In this document: in pieces, positions 24,501 through 36,149 of the stretch
Numbering within the stretch: the stretch's first letter is position 1
How the letters are laid out: every line of letters begins with the position of its first letter
Assembly: GCF_031877795.1 (NCBI RefSeq)
Contig: NW_027436628.1
Coordinates: 1-64,000 of the forward strand
DNA from: Strix aluco
Taxonomy: Eukaryota; Chordata; Aves; Strigiformes; Strigidae
DNA: 64,000 nt
Direction of reading: 5' to 3'
Program-made: the position numbers and the translations under genes
The notes under the pieces: generated by a model
The model's database searches: none
What the model was told of the DNA's origin: nothing
What the model saw: the letters and a program-made list of their open reading frames with translations, nothing else

Positions 24501-25001
24501 TTTAAGTTGCAAAACCAGCCCCGCTGCCCCCCCCAAAGAGCCACAACCCCCCCCCCCCACCCCCAAAGCCGAGGCGCCCCCAAAACCCGCGCTTAGGGCC
24601 TAAGCTCAAGCCTAAAGCCCGGCTTTGCAGAGCTACACTCACCTGCGGAGCTGCCACTGGGTGCTGGGGGGGAACAAAGAGGGGTGTGGGGGGGGGAACC
24701 CCCCAAATATGGGTGCGCGGCACCGTGACGTCACGGGGTGGGGGTGAGGGTGGGGGTGAGGGTGGGGGGGGCTCATTTTTTGGGGTGAAAAACCCCCGGG
24801 GGAGGCAAATCTCTGCCCCCGCCATGAACTTCCTCTTCGGGGTTTTCCCATCGAGTCGCGGCGACGCCGCTTCCCCCCTTCCCTCCCCCCGACTTAAGCC
24901 CGGCTTTAGGGCCACCCGATTTGGGGAAACGGCTCCCGAAAGGCTGTCAAAAAATCCTAAAATTGGGGGTTTTTTTTGTCTTTTTTTTTTTTTTTTTTTA
25001 G
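24500..25001. other. Non-repeat flank between Sμ and Cμ1
   Basis: GC-rich unique sequence ending in the 20-base T tract that forms the Cμ1 acceptor. A donor-like GCAG/GTGAGT occurs on minus near 24632, with no matching exon. No promoter or J segment recognised. Confidence 0.4.
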
Positions 25002-25286
25002 TCCCGGCTCAGGCTCCCAACGTCTTCCCGCTGCTCCCCTGCGGCTGCGGGGACGAGGTGGCCTTCGGGTGCTTAGTCAGCGGTTTCTTCCCCCTCCCCG
25101 CCTCGGTCACGTGGGCGTCGGGCGGGGTGGGTGCCAACGCCACCTTCCCGCTAGTCCAAGGCTCCGGTGGCTACTACACCCTCAGCTCACAAGTCACCGT
25201 GGCCGGCCCCGTCCTAGAGGCCAACGACTTCCAGTGCCGGGTGGAACACGACAGCACCGGCACCAGCGTCACCGAGAACTTCTCTG
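25002..25286 (+). CDS. IGHM: Cμ1 domain
   Basis: 285-nt exon. APNVFPLLPCGCGDE includes cysteines for light chain linkage, then CLVSGFFPLPASVTW, YYTLSSQVTV and FQCRVEHDSTGTSV. NAT is an N-glycosylation site. Acceptor is a long T tract plus TTTAG; donor CTCTG/GTGAGG. Confidence 0.97.
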
Positions 25287-28200
25287 GTGAGGAGGGTGGT
25301 GGCTACCTCGGGGGGGGGAGTTGGTGGCCACCTGGGTGGGTTGGGGCTTCTTCGAGGCTTTGAAGATGTCTTGGTGGCCACCTGGATGGGCTGATGGTCC
25401 CTCAAGGCTTTCACAGCTTGGTGGCCACCTGGGTGGGTTGGTGTTGGCCCAAGACTTTGAAGATGTCTTGGTGGCCACCTGGGTGGGTTGGGGCTTCTTC
25501 GGGGCTTTGAAGATGTCTTGGTGGCCACCTCAATGGCTTGATGGTCCTCCAAGCCCTTCACAACCTCTTGGTGGCCACCTCAATGGCTTGATGGTCCTCC
25601 AAGCCCTTCATGACATCTTGGTGGCCACCTCAATGGCTTGATGGTCTTCCAAGCCCTTCACACCATCTTGGTGGCCACCTCAAAGGCTTGATGTTCCTCC
25701 AAGCCCTTCACAACCTCTTGGTGGCCACCTCAATGTCTTGATGGTCCTCCAAGCCCTTCACGCCATCTTGGTGGCCACCTCAAAGGCTTGATGTTCCTCC
25801 AAGCCCTTCACGCCATCTTGGTGGCCACCTCAAAGGCTTGATGTTCCTCCAAGCCCTTCATGACATCTTGGTGGCCACCTCAAAGGCTTGATGTTCCTCC
25901 AAGTCCTTCACAACCTCTTGGTGGCCACCTACCTGGCCTGGTTCTTCTCCCAGCCTTTCACGCCATCTTGGTAGCCACTTGGCTAGCTTGACCCCCCTCT
26001 CCCTCCCCTCCTAGTGACCGACGTCTGTCCCAACCCCGTGACCACCAGGCTCCTGAGCGACCCCAACCAGGATGACCCCGACAAGGTCCTTCTGCTGTGC
26101 CTGGTGGAAGGTCTCGGGGCCACCAGCGCCCAGGTCCAGTGGTTGGTCAACCACAAGGAAGATGGCGACCTCCAGCAGGTGGACACCGGCTGTGACCAGT
26201 GTTCGGGCAACCGGGCCACCTTCTCCAGCCAGGTCAACGTCAGCCGGCAGAGCTGGGACTTGGGCACCACCTTCTCCTGTCGGGTCACCCACTCGTCCTT
26301 GAAGGAGCCCGTGGTCCTCGACGTCAACACCTACTGCACGGGTGAGGGGTGGGGTGGGGTGGGGTGGGGTGGGGTGGGGTGGGGTGGGGTGGGTGGGGTG
26401 GGTGGGGGGTTGAGAGGAGGTGGGGGGGGGTGGTTGGAGAATGGGGAGATGGATGAGGGGTGGATGGTGGCCACTAGGTTGAAGCCATCAAGAGCTGGAG
26501 ATGTTGAGGGAACCACCAGGAGATGTTGAGGGACCCACCAAAGGGTTGGTTGATGGTTGAGAAGGACCATGGGTGGTTGGTGGCCACCACGTTGAACCAT
26601 CTCGACCTGGAGATGTTGAGGGACCCACCAGGAGATGTTGAGGGACCCACCAGATGTTGAGGGACCCACCACAGGGTTGGTTGATGGTTGAGATGGACCA
26701 TGGGTGGATGGTGGCCACCACGTTGAACCATCTCGACCTGGAGATGTTGAGGGACCCACCTAAAGGGTTGGTTGATGGTTGAGATGGACCATGGGTGGTT
26801 GGTGGCCACCACGTTGAACCATCTAGAGCTGGAGATGTTGAGGGACCCACCGGGAGATGTTGAGGGACCCACCTAAAGGGTTGGTTGATGGATGAGAAGG
26901 ACCATGGGTGGATGGTGAGAAGAATGTTTGGAGCATCAAGAGCTGGAGATGTTGAGGGACCCACCAGGAGATGTTGATGGAACCACCAGGAGATGTTGAG
27001 GGACCCACCAGATGGTTGGTTGATGGTTGAGATGGACCATGGGTGGACGGTGAGAAGAATGTTTGGAGCATCAAGAGCTGGAGATGTTGATGGAACCACC
27101 AGGAGATGTTGAGGGACCCACCAGATGGTTGGTTGATGGTTGAGAAGGACCATGGGTGGATGGTGGCCACCAAGTTGAACCATCTCGACCTGGAGATGTT
27201 GAGGGACCCACCAGATGTTGAGGGACCCACCAGGAGATGTTGAGGGACCCACCAGATGTTGAGGGACCCACCACAGGGTTGGTTGATGGTTGAGAAGGAC
27301 CATGGGTGGTTGGTGGCCACCACGTTGAACCATCTCGACCTGGAGATGTTGAGGGACCCACCAGATGGTTGGTTGATGGTTGAGAAGGACCATGGCTGGT
27401 TGGTGGCCACCACGTTGAACCATCTAGACCAGGAGATGTTGAAGGACCCACCAGGAGATGTTGAGGGACCCACCAGATGGTTGGTTGATGGTTGAGAAGG
27501 ACCATGGGTGGATGGTGGCCACCAAGTTGAACCATCTAGAGCTGGAGATGTTGAGGGACCCACCAGATGTTGAGGGACCCACCAAAGGGTTGGTTGATGG
27601 TTGAGATGGACCATGGCTGGTTGGTGGCCACCAAGTTGAACCATCAAGACCTGGAGATGTCAAATCCCCCCCCAATTCTTCCATTTTTGGGTCCAAACCT
27701 CGACGAAATTTTGGGGGACCACCACAAATTTCTTCTCCCCCCCCCCCCTTTTTTTTTTTCCCTCCTCTCCCAGTTGTCCCCGACCTCAAGGTGACCATGG
27801 TCCCCCCTTCCTTGGAGGACCTTTTCCTCAGCCAAAACGCCACGGTAGCCTGCGTGGCCACCAACCTCAAATCCTTCCAAGACGTCAAATTCTCCTGGAG
27901 CCGTAGCGGTGGCCAAGCCTTGGAGGTGGCCACCGGGCCAGTAGAAGAGTTGCCCAACGGCTTCTACCGCCTCAGTAGCCTCCTGAAGATCTGCGCCGAC
28001 GAGTGGAACTCGGGCGAGACCTTCACCTGCACCGTCACCATCCCCGAGTTGGGCGACGTCGTGGTCAAGTCGATTAAGAAGGACACAGGTATGTGGGGGG
28101 GGGGAGGGGCGAGGTTGCCCAACCCCTTTTTTCCCTTTTTTCACCCCAAAAATTATGTGGGAGGGTGTGGGGGGGGGGGGGGGGAAACCCTTTGAGGAGT

Positions 28201-31200
28201 TGCTTTGCCCGGGGTGGTGGCCACCGAGAAGGGTCGGGGAAGGGGTGGGGTGGGGGGTTGGGGGGTAAGTGGAAGGGGTGGTTGGAGGAGTGGGGGTTAC
28301 TGGGAGGGGCTACTGGGAGGGACTGGGCTTACTGGGAGAGGCTGGGGCTACTGGGAGAGGCAACTGGGCCAGTTAGGGGGAAGGAACTGGGCTACTGGGA
28401 GGGACTGGGCTACTGGAAGGGGCTTGTCTACTAGAGAGGTCAACTGGGAGGGTCTACTGGGAGGGACTGGGCTACTGGGAGGGACTGGGCTACTGGGAGG
28501 GCCCAGTTGGAGAGGTTGGGGCTACTGGGAGAGGTTGGGGCTACTGGGAGAGGCAACTGGGCCAGTTAGGGGGAAGGAACTGGGCTACTGGGAGGAATTT
28601 GTTGAGTGGAAGGGTCTTGGCTACTGGAGAGGTCAACTGGGAGGGTCTACTGGGAGGGGCTGGTCTACTGGGAGAGCCTGGGGCTACTGGGAGGGGCGAG
28701 TTGGACAGGCTGGGGCTACTGGGAGAGGTTGGGGTTACTGGGAGAGGCAACTGGGCCAGTTTGGTGGAAGGGTTTGGGCTACTGGGAGGAATTTGTTGAG
28801 TGGAAGGGTCTTGGCTACTGGAGAGGTCAACTGGAAGAGTCCACTGGAAGAGGTTGGTCTACTGGAAGGGTCTAGTCTACCAGAAAGGTCTTGCCTACTG
28901 GAGAGGCCAACTGGGAGGGTCAACTGGAAGAGGCTGGTCTACTGGAAGGGTCTAGTCTACTGGAGAGGTCAACTGGGAGGGTCTACTGGAGGGGTCTTGC
29001 CTACTGGAAGGGTTTAGTCTACTGGGAGAGTCCAGTCTACCGAACGGGTCTAGTCTACTGCAAGAGGTTGGTCTACTGGAAGGGTCTTGCCTACTGGAAG
29101 GGTCTAGTCTACTGGAAGAAGTTGGTCTACTGGAAGGGTCTAGTCTACTGGAAGGAACTGGTCTACGGAAGGAACTGGTCTACTGGAAGGGTCTAGTCTA
29201 CTGGAAGGGTCTAGTCTACTGGAAGAGCCCAGTCTACTGGAAGGAACTGGTCTACTGGAAGGCTCTTGCCTACTGGAAGGGTTTAGTCTACTGGAAGAGT
29301 CCAGTCTACTTGAAGGGTCTAGTCTACTGGAAGAGGTTGGTCTACTGGAAGGGTCTTGCCTACTGGAAGGGTCTAGTCTACTGGAAGGAACCAGTCTACT
29401 GGAAGACTCTAGTCTACTGGAAGAGGTTGGTCTACTGGAAGGGTCTAGTCTACTGGAAGAGGTTGGTCTACTGGAAGGGTCTTGCCTGCTGGAAGAGTCC
29501 AGTCTACTGGAAGGAACTGGTCTACTGGAAGGGTCTTGCCTACTAGAAGGGTCTAGTCTACTGGAAGAGGTTGGTCTACTGGAAGGGTCTAGTCTACTGG
29601 ATGGGTCTAGTCTACTGGAAGGGTCTCATCTACTGGAAGAGGTTGGTCTACTGGAAGGGTCTAGTCTACTGGATGGGTCTAGTCTACTGGAAGGGTCTTG
29701 TCTACTGGAAGAGGTTGATCTACGGGAAGGGTCCAGTCTACTGGAAGAGGTTGGTCTACTGGAAGGGTCTTGCCTGCTGGAAGGGTCTAGTCTACTGGAA
29801 GGGTCTTGCCTACTAGAAGGGTCTAGTCTATTGGAAGAGGTTGGTCTACTGGAAGGGTCTTGCCTACTGGAAGGGTCTAGTCTACTGGAAGAGGTTGGTC
29901 TACTGGACGGGTCTAGTCTACTGGAAGGGTCTAGTCTACTGGAAGAGGTTGGTCTACTGGAAGGGTCTTGCCTACTGGAAGGGTCTAGTCTATTGGAAGA
30001 GGTTGGTCTACTGGAAGGGTCTTGCCTACTGGAAGGGTCTAGTCTATTGGAAGAGGTTGGTCTACTGGAAGGGTCTAGCCTACTGGAAGAGGTTGGTCTA
30101 CTGGAAGGGTCTAGTCTACTGGAAGAGGTTGGTCTACTGGAAGGGTCTAGCCTACTGGAAGAGGTTGGTCTACCGGAAGGGTCTTGACTACTGGAAGGGT
30201 CTAGTCTACTGGAAGAGGTTGGTCTACTGGAAGGGTCTTGCCTACTAGAAGAGGTTGGTCTACTGGAAGGGTCTAGCCTACTGGACGGGTCTAGTCTACT
30301 GGAAGGGTCTAGCCTACTGGAAGAGGTTGGTCTACCGGAAGGGTCTAGCCTACTGGCAAGCTCTATCTTCCTGGGAGGACCCAACTGGGCCGGCCTCCCG
30401 GTAGCCCTCCTTGCCCCCGCCCTTGACCTTTGTCTCGCGCCCCCACCCCGCAGCCGTCTCCGTGAAGCCTCCGTCCGTCTTCGTCTTCCCGCCTCCGTCC
30501 GAGGAATTGGCCAATCAGGAAACGGCAACTTTGACCTGTTTGGCCACCGGTTTCCGTCCTCGCGATATTTTGGTGACTTGGACCCAAGAAGATCGTCCCG
30601 TTTCAGCGGGAAGTTTCCTCAATTTTGGGCCGGAAGAAGATGGCGGCGCCTTCACGCTCTATAGTATGTTGGAGGTGCCGGTAGCCGCGTGGCAACGGGG
30701 CGACCATTTTGCCTGCGTGGTTGGCCACGAGGGGATCCCCTTGAACTTCGTGCAGAAGACGTTGGACAAGAGCGTCGGTAAACCCGCCAACGTCAACGTC
30801 TCGGTGATCCTCAGCGACTCCGACGTCACGTGTTATTGAGCTCCAAAGGGGGGGGGGGGTGTGGTCACGTGAGTGGGGCGCGGGGTCACGTGAGCGGTCA
30901 CGTGGGCGCCCCGCGGGGGTTGTATTTGCGCATCGGAATAAAAAAAAACCGGAAAAAAACGGCGAAAAAACGAGGGGAAAGGGTGAGAAATGAGACGGGG
31001 GACGAGGCGGGGCAAGATGGCGGCCGGGGGAGGGGGCGGGGTCAGGCGCGCGGTTAATTAACATAAAGGGTGTTAATGAGGGGGAAGGGGCGGGGGGTTT
31101 AGGGGGAAGGGCGGCCATTTTGGAAGGCGACGCGGCGCTGGGAAATGGTGTTGGAAATGGGGGTTTTGGCGGTAAAAAACGGCGGGATTTGGGCAAAAAG

Positions 31201-34200
31201 GGGGGGTGGAGGGGGAAAGGGGGGGTGGGGGTGGGTTTTTTGGGGGAAAAAAGGGGGAATTGGGTTTTTTTGGGGGGATTGAGGGGAAATGGAGTGGAGG
31301 GGTTGGGTGGGGGGGTGGGGTGGGAGTGGGGGGGAAATGGGGGTTTTTGGGGAATTGCGGCGAAAAAAATGAGGGGTTGGGGTCGGTGGGGAGGTTTTGG
31401 GGGAGGGTTGGGGGAAAATGGGGGGAAAAAGGGGGAAAATGGGGGTTTTTGGGTGTTTGTAGAAGAAATGGTTGTGGGGTTTTTTGCGCGGAGATTCTAG
31501 GGTAAGAATTGGGGAGAAAAAAGGTGAAAATGGGGTTTTTTAGTAATTGCACAAAAAATTCTGCACGATTCTGCTTGGAAGGGAAGTTTTGGGGGGGAGT
31601 TGGGGAGAAAAATGGGGTGAAAAATGGGGAAAATGGTTTTTTTTGGGTGTTTGTAGCAGAAATCTTTGTGGGGTTTTTGCTCGTAGATTCTGGGGTAAGA
31701 ATTGGGGAGAAAAAAGGTGAAAATGGGGGTTTTTAGTAAATACACAAAAATTCTGCATGATTCTGCTCGGAAGGGAAGTTTTGGGTAGAAAAATGGGTGG
31801 AAAAATGGGGAAAATGGGTTTTTTTGGGTGTTTGCTGCAGAAATCTTTGTGGCCCTTTTGCTCGTAGATTCTGGGGTAAGAATTGGGGAGAAAAAAGGTG
31901 AAAATGGGGTTTTTTAGTAAATACACAAAAATTCTGTGCGATTCTGGTCGGAAGGGAAGTTTTGGGGGAGAGTTGGGGAGAAAAATGGTGGAAAAAGGGG
32001 GAAAATGGGGTTTTTTGGGTGTTTGTAGAAGAAATGGTTGTGGGGTTTTTGCGCGGAGATTCTAGGATAAGAATTGGGTAGAAAAAAGGTGAAAATGGGG
32101 TTTTTAGTAATTGTACAAAAAAATTCTGTGCGATTCTGGTCGGTAGGGAAGTTTTGGGTAGAAAAATGGGTGGAAAAATGGGGAAAATGGGTTTTTTTGG
32201 GTGTTTGCTGCAGAAATCTTTGTGGGGTTTTTGCGCGTAGATTCTGGGGTAAGAATTGGGGAGAAAAAAGGTGAAAATGGGGTTTTTTAGTAAATACACA
32301 AAAATTCTGTGCGATTCTGGTCGGAAGGGAAGTTTTGGGGGAGAGTTGGGGAGAAAAATGGGTGGAAAAAGGGGGAAAATGGGGGTTTTTGGGTGTTTGT
32401 AGAAGAAATGGTTGTGGGGTTTTTGCTCGTGGATTATGAGATAAGAATTGGGGAGAAAAAAGGTGAAAATGTTGTTTTTTTTATATTTGCACCAAAAATC
32501 CTCGTGGCCTCTTTGCTTGTCGGAGATTTTGAGGCAGTGATTGGGTAGAAAATGGGTGGAAATGGGGTTTTTTTAAAATATTTGCACCAAAACCCCTCGC
32601 GGCCCCTTTGTAGGAGATTTTGGGGTGGCAATTGGGTAGAAAATGGGTAAAAATGTTTTTTTTTTTTAATATTTGGGCCAAAAATCTTCATGGCCCCTTT
32701 GCAGGAGATTTTGGGGTGACAATTGGGTAGAAAATGGGTGGAAATGGGTTTTTTTGTTGCTTGCACCAAAAATCCTCGTGGCGTCTTTACTTGTCGGAGA
32801 TTTTGAGGCAGAGATTGGGTAGAAAATGGGTGGAAATGGGGTTTTTTTAAATATTTGCACCAAAACCCCTCGCGGCCCCTTTGTAGGAGATTTTGGGGTG
32901 ACAATTGGGTAGAAAATGGGTAAAAATGTTTTTTTTTTTTAATATTTGGGCCAAAAATCTTCATGGCCCCTTTGTAGGAGATTTTGGGGTGGCAATTGGG
33001 TAGAAAATGGGTAAAAATGTTGTTTTTTTTTTAATATTTGGGCCAAAAATCTTCATGGCCCCTTTGCAGGAGATTTTGGGGTGACAATTGGGTAGAAAAT
33101 GGGTAAAAATGGCACTTTTTTTAAATATTTGGGCCAAAAATCTTCATGGCCCCTTTGCAGGAGATTTTGGGGTGACAATTGGGTAGAAAATGGGTGGAAA
33201 TGGGTTTTTTTGTTGCTTGTACCAAAAATCCTCGTGGCCTCTTTACTTGTCGGAGATTTTGAGGCAGAGATTGGGTAGAAAATGGGTGGAAATGGGTTTT
33301 TTTAAAATATTTGCACCAAAACTCCTCACGGCCCCTTTGTAGGAGATTTTGGGGTGACAATTGGGTAGAAAATGGGTAAAAATGGGTTTTTTTGTTGCTT
33401 GCACCAAATATTCTTGTGCCCCTGTTACTTGTCGGAGATTTTGGGGCAGAGATTGGGTAGAAAATGGGTGGAAATGGGGTTTTTTTAAATATTTGCACCA
33501 AAACCCCTCGCGGCCCCTTTGTAGGAGATTTTGGGGTGACAATTGGGTAGAAAATGGGTAAAAATGGGTTTTTTTGTTGCTTGCACCAAATATTCTTGTG
33601 CCCCTGTTACTTGTCGGAGATTTTGGGGCAGAGATTGGGTAGAAAATGGGTGGAAATGGGGTTTTTTTAAATATTTGCACCAAAACCCCTCGCGGCCCCT
33701 TTGTAGGAGATTTTGGGGTGGCAATTGGGTAGAAAATGGGTAAAAATGGGGTTTTTTGTTGCTTGCACCAAATATTCTTGTGCCCCTGTTACTTGTCGGA
33801 GATTTTGGGGCAGAGATTGGGTAGAAAATGGGTGGAAATGGGTTTTTTTAAAATATTTGCACCAAAACCCCTCGCGGCCCCTTTGTAGGAGATTTTGGGG
33901 TGACAATTGGGTAGAAAATGGGTAAAAATGTTTTTTTTTTTAATATTTGGGCCAAAAATCTTCATGGCCCCTTTGCAGGAGATTTTGGGGTGACAATTGG
34001 GTAGAAAATGGGTAAAAATGGGTTTTTTTAATTTTTTTGCTGCTCGCACCCCCTTTTCCCTGCGCGATGGGTGTTGGGAGAGGGGGTGTCCGCCCCCACC
34101 CCCCACCCCCCACCCCTGACCCCCTCCCCCCTCCTCTCCCCCCCCCCCCCCCTCCCCTCCCCAGATCGTGTCCTGGTGACGGTGGGCGAGGACCCTCCCC

Positions 34201-34410
34201 CCGAGGGGGGGGAAGACGCCGGCGACCTCTGGACGGCCGTGACCTTCGTCGTCCTCTTCCTCCTCAGCCTCTGCTACAGCACCGGCGTCACCCTCTTCAA
34301 GGTAATTAAGGCTAATTAAGGCGCGGGGGGGGCGGGGCTAATTAAAGCTCCTTCATTAACCCACCCTGTGTCCCCCTCCCCCCCCCCTCCCCCTCCCACA
34401 GGTCCTGTGA
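25002..34410 (+). CDS. IGHM: IgM heavy chain constant gene (Cμ)
   Basis: Encodes the constant region of IgM, both the first B-cell receptor and the secreted polymer. Exons on plus: μ1 25002-25286, μ2 26015-26341, μ3 27774-28088, μ4 30454-30839, membrane exon 1 34165-34301, membrane exon 2 34402-34410. The first three domain exons have lengths divisible by three and all frames are intact. μ4 ends in the secretory tail NVNVSVILSDSDVTCY, with the glycosylation site and penultimate cysteine used for J chain and polymer assembly. A donor within μ4 (exon end 30777) makes the membrane form by joining G to AT of membrane exon 1. Preceded by Sμ and followed, tail to tail, by Cδ on the other strand. 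The membrane form ends KVL, not KVK. Confidence 0.97.
25320..25985. repeat. 60-bp minisatellite in the μ1-μ2 intron
   Basis: Exact 60-bp period from about 25500: CTTGGTGGCCACCTCAATGG, CTTGATGGTCCTCCAAGCCC, TTCACAAC and variants; less regular before that. About eleven copies. Confidence 0.93.
26015..26341 (+). CDS. IGHM: Cμ2 domain
   Basis: 327-nt intact exon: VLLLCLVEGLGATSAQVQWL, then FSSQVNVSRQSWDLG and FSCRVTHSSLKEPVV. Additional cysteines (CPNP, CDQC, TYC) suggest inter-chain or within-domain bonds in the hinge-like position. NVS is a glycosylation site. Confidence 0.97.
26345..27660. repeat. Minisatellite in the μ2-μ3 intron
   Basis: Starts with a pure GGGGT run (26345-26400), then long units of 85-110 bp joining GGTTGGTTGATGGTTGAGAA, GGACCATGGGTGG, TGGTGGCCACCACGTTGAAC and GAGATGTTGAGGGACCCACC. 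Confidence 0.92.
27774..28088 (+). CDS. IGHM: Cμ3 domain
   Basis: 315-nt intact exon: VTMVPPSLEDLFLSQNATVA, CVATNLKSFQDVKFSW, YRLSSLLKICADEWNSG, FTCTVTIPELGDVVVKSI. The ICADEW cysteine matches the Cμ3 residue that links subunits in the polymer. NAT glycosylation site. Donor ACAG/GTATGT. Confidence 0.97.
28290..30365. repeat. Minisatellite in the μ3-μ4 intron
   Basis: Units of about 15-33 bp: GGTCTACTGGAAGGGTCTAG and TCTACTGGAAGAGGTT; at 28290-28800 a related CTACTGGGAGAGG form. About 100 copies. Confidence 0.93.
30454..30839 (+). CDS. IGHM: Cμ4 domain with secretory tail
   Basis: PPSVFVFPPPSEELANQETA, CLATGFRPRDILVTW, FACVVGHEGIPLNFVQKTL, then tail GKPANVNVSVILSDSDVTCY and TGA. In-exon donor GTCG/GTAAAC ends the membrane form at 30777, the conserved place in all Ig heavy chains. 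Confidence 0.98.
30827..30904. promoter_or_regulatory. Four CACGTG E-boxes at the end of Cμ4
   Basis: CACGTG at 30827-30832, 30866-30871, 30887-30892 and 30899-30904. The first spans the last codons and the others lie in the 3'UTR. Possible binding sites for bHLH-ZIP factors; could be chance in GC-rich sequence. Confidence 0.3.
30937..30942 (+). promoter_or_regulatory. PolyA signal of secreted Cμ
   Basis: AATAAA about 100 nt after the μ4 stop, the expected site for secreted IgM mRNA. Confidence 0.85.
31100..32455. repeat. Minisatellite A in the μ4-membrane intron
   Basis: Degenerate G-rich sequence to 31500, then longer units of roughly 187 bp made of two related halves. Each half carries a form of GATTCTGGGGTAAGAATTGG, then GGTGAAAATGGGGTTTTTT and CACAAAAATTCTG. 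Confidence 0.88.
32470..34035. repeat. Minisatellite B in the μ4-membrane intron
   Basis: 182-bp dimers of two 91-bp halves: GAGATTTTGGGGTGACAATT, GGGTAGAAAATGGG, then either TTTGCACCAAAACCCCTCGC or TTGCTTGCACCAAATATTCT. The halves resemble the units of array A, so both probably share an origin. Confidence 0.92.
34165..34301 (+). CDS. IGHM: Cμ membrane exon 1
   Basis: Acidic linker VGEDPPPEGGEDAGD then the membrane span [20 protein letters not shown] and VTLFK. Acceptor CCCCAG/AT, donor AAG/GTAATT; 137 nt, phase 1-0. Confidence 0.96.
34402..34410 (+). CDS. IGHM: Cμ membrane exon 2
   Basis: Acceptor CCCACAG then GTC CTG TGA, giving Val-Leu-stop after FK. Most vertebrate IgM has Val-Lys-stop, as do δ and α in this window. 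Intron of 100 nt before it. Confidence 0.85.
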   Translation, partial: VL

Positions 34411-34559
34411 CTGACGACGCCGGAGGGTGACGACCTTGGGGTGGCCCCTCCCATCCCCTCCCCCCCCCCCCCCCCCAGGGCCTCGGGGGCTGGTTTGGGG
34501 CTTTTTTGGAAGATTTGAGAAGTTCCCGTCGGCTGCAAAAAAAAAAAAAAACCACCAAA

Positions 34560-36070
34560 AAGTTGGGTTTTGGGCTGAAATGAGCCCGTTTTGTGTTTGT
34601 TCATCCCCCCATTTCCATAAAATTACAAAAATGCCATTTTTTCCTGAAATGAGCCCGTTTTGTGTTGGTTCATCCCCCATTTCCATCAAGTTCCAAAAAT
34701 CCCATTTTCCTCTGAAATGAGCCCATTTTTCTGTACTCCAAAAAACCCCATTTTCCCCTGAAATGAGCCCATTTTCTGTACTCCCAAACCCCCCATTTTC
34801 GCCTGAAATGAGCCCATTTTCTGTACTCCAAAAAACCCCCATTTTCCCCTGAAATGAGCCCATTTTCTGTACTCCAAAAATTACCCTTTTTCCCCTGAAA
34901 TGAGCCCATTTTCTGTACTCCAAAAATTACCCATTTTCCCCAGAAATGAGCCCATTTTCTGTACTCCAAAAATTACCCATTTTCCCCAGAAATGAGCCCA
35001 TTTTCTGTACTCCAAAAAAAACCCATTTTCCTCTGAAATGAGCCCATTTTCTGTACTCCAAAAAAACCCCATTTTCCCCTGAATTGAGCCCATTTTCTGT
35101 ACTCCAAAAAAACCCCCATTTTCCCCAGAAATGAGCCCATTTTCTGTACTCCAAAAAACCCCCATTTTCCCCTGAAATGAGCCCATTTTCTGTACTCCAA
35201 AAACCCCCATTTTCCCCTGAATTGAGCCCATTTTTCTGTACTCCAAAAAACCCCCATTTTCCCCTGAAATGAGCCCATTTTTCTGTACTCCAAAAAAAGC
35301 CATTTTCGCCTGAAATGAGCCCATTTTCTGTACTCCAAAAATTACCCTTTTTCCCCTGAAATGAGCCCATTTTCTGTACTCCAAAAAACCCCCATTTTCC
35401 CCTGAAATGAGCCCATTTTCTGTACTCCAAAAATTACCCTTTTTCCCCTGAAATGAGCCCATTTTCTGTACTCCAAAAATTACCCATTTTCCCCAGAAAT
35501 GAGCCCATTTTCTGTACTCCAAAAAACCCCCATTTTCCCCTGAAATGAGCCCATTTTCTGTACTCCAAAAATTACCCTTTTTCCCCTGAAATGAGCCCAT
35601 TTTCTGTACTCCAAAAATTACCCATTTTCCCCAGAAATGAGCCCATTTTCTGTACTCCAAAAAAAACCCATTTTCCTCTGAAATGAGCCCATTTTCTGTA
35701 CTCCAAAAAAACCCCATTTTCCCCTGAATTGAGCCCATTTTCTGTACTCCAAAAAAACCCCCATTTTCCCCAGAAATGAGCCCATTTTCTGTACTCCAAA
35801 AAACCCCCATTTTCCCCTGAAATGAGCCCATTTTCTGTACTCCAAAAAAACCCCATTTTCCCCTGAAATGAGCCCATTTTCTGTACTTCAAAAATTACCC
35901 ATTTCCCCCAGAAATGAGCCCATTTTCTGTACTCCAAAAAACCCCCTTTTTCCCCTGAAATGAGCCCATTTTCTGTAGTCCCAAACCCCCCATTTTCCTC
36001 TGAAATGAGCCCATTTTCTGTACTCCAAAAAACCCCCATTTTCCCCTGAAATGAGCCCATTTTGTGTTGG
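34560..36070. repeat. Minisatellite between Cμ and Cδ
   Basis: About 32 copies of a 45-47 bp unit: TGAGCCCATTTTCTGTACTC, CAAAAAACCCCCATTTTCCC, CTGAAA. It separates the two convergent genes. No open frame other than read-through. Confidence 0.94.
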
Positions 36071-36149
36071 CTCATCCCCTCATTTTCCCCTAAAATCACC
36101 CCATTTCCCCCCCCTCAAATTTCCCCAAAACCCCCCAATTTCCCCCCAT

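Noticed and set aside
24620-24650. Donor-like GCAG/GTGAGT on minus before Cμ1
   Set aside because: No exon with an acceptor and Ig content precedes it; the nearby frame is low complexity.
13690-25001. JH segments expected 5' of Sμ
   Set aside because: I looked for WGxG-type codons followed by a donor and for heptamer/nonamer signals and found none; the interval is arrays plus two small islands.
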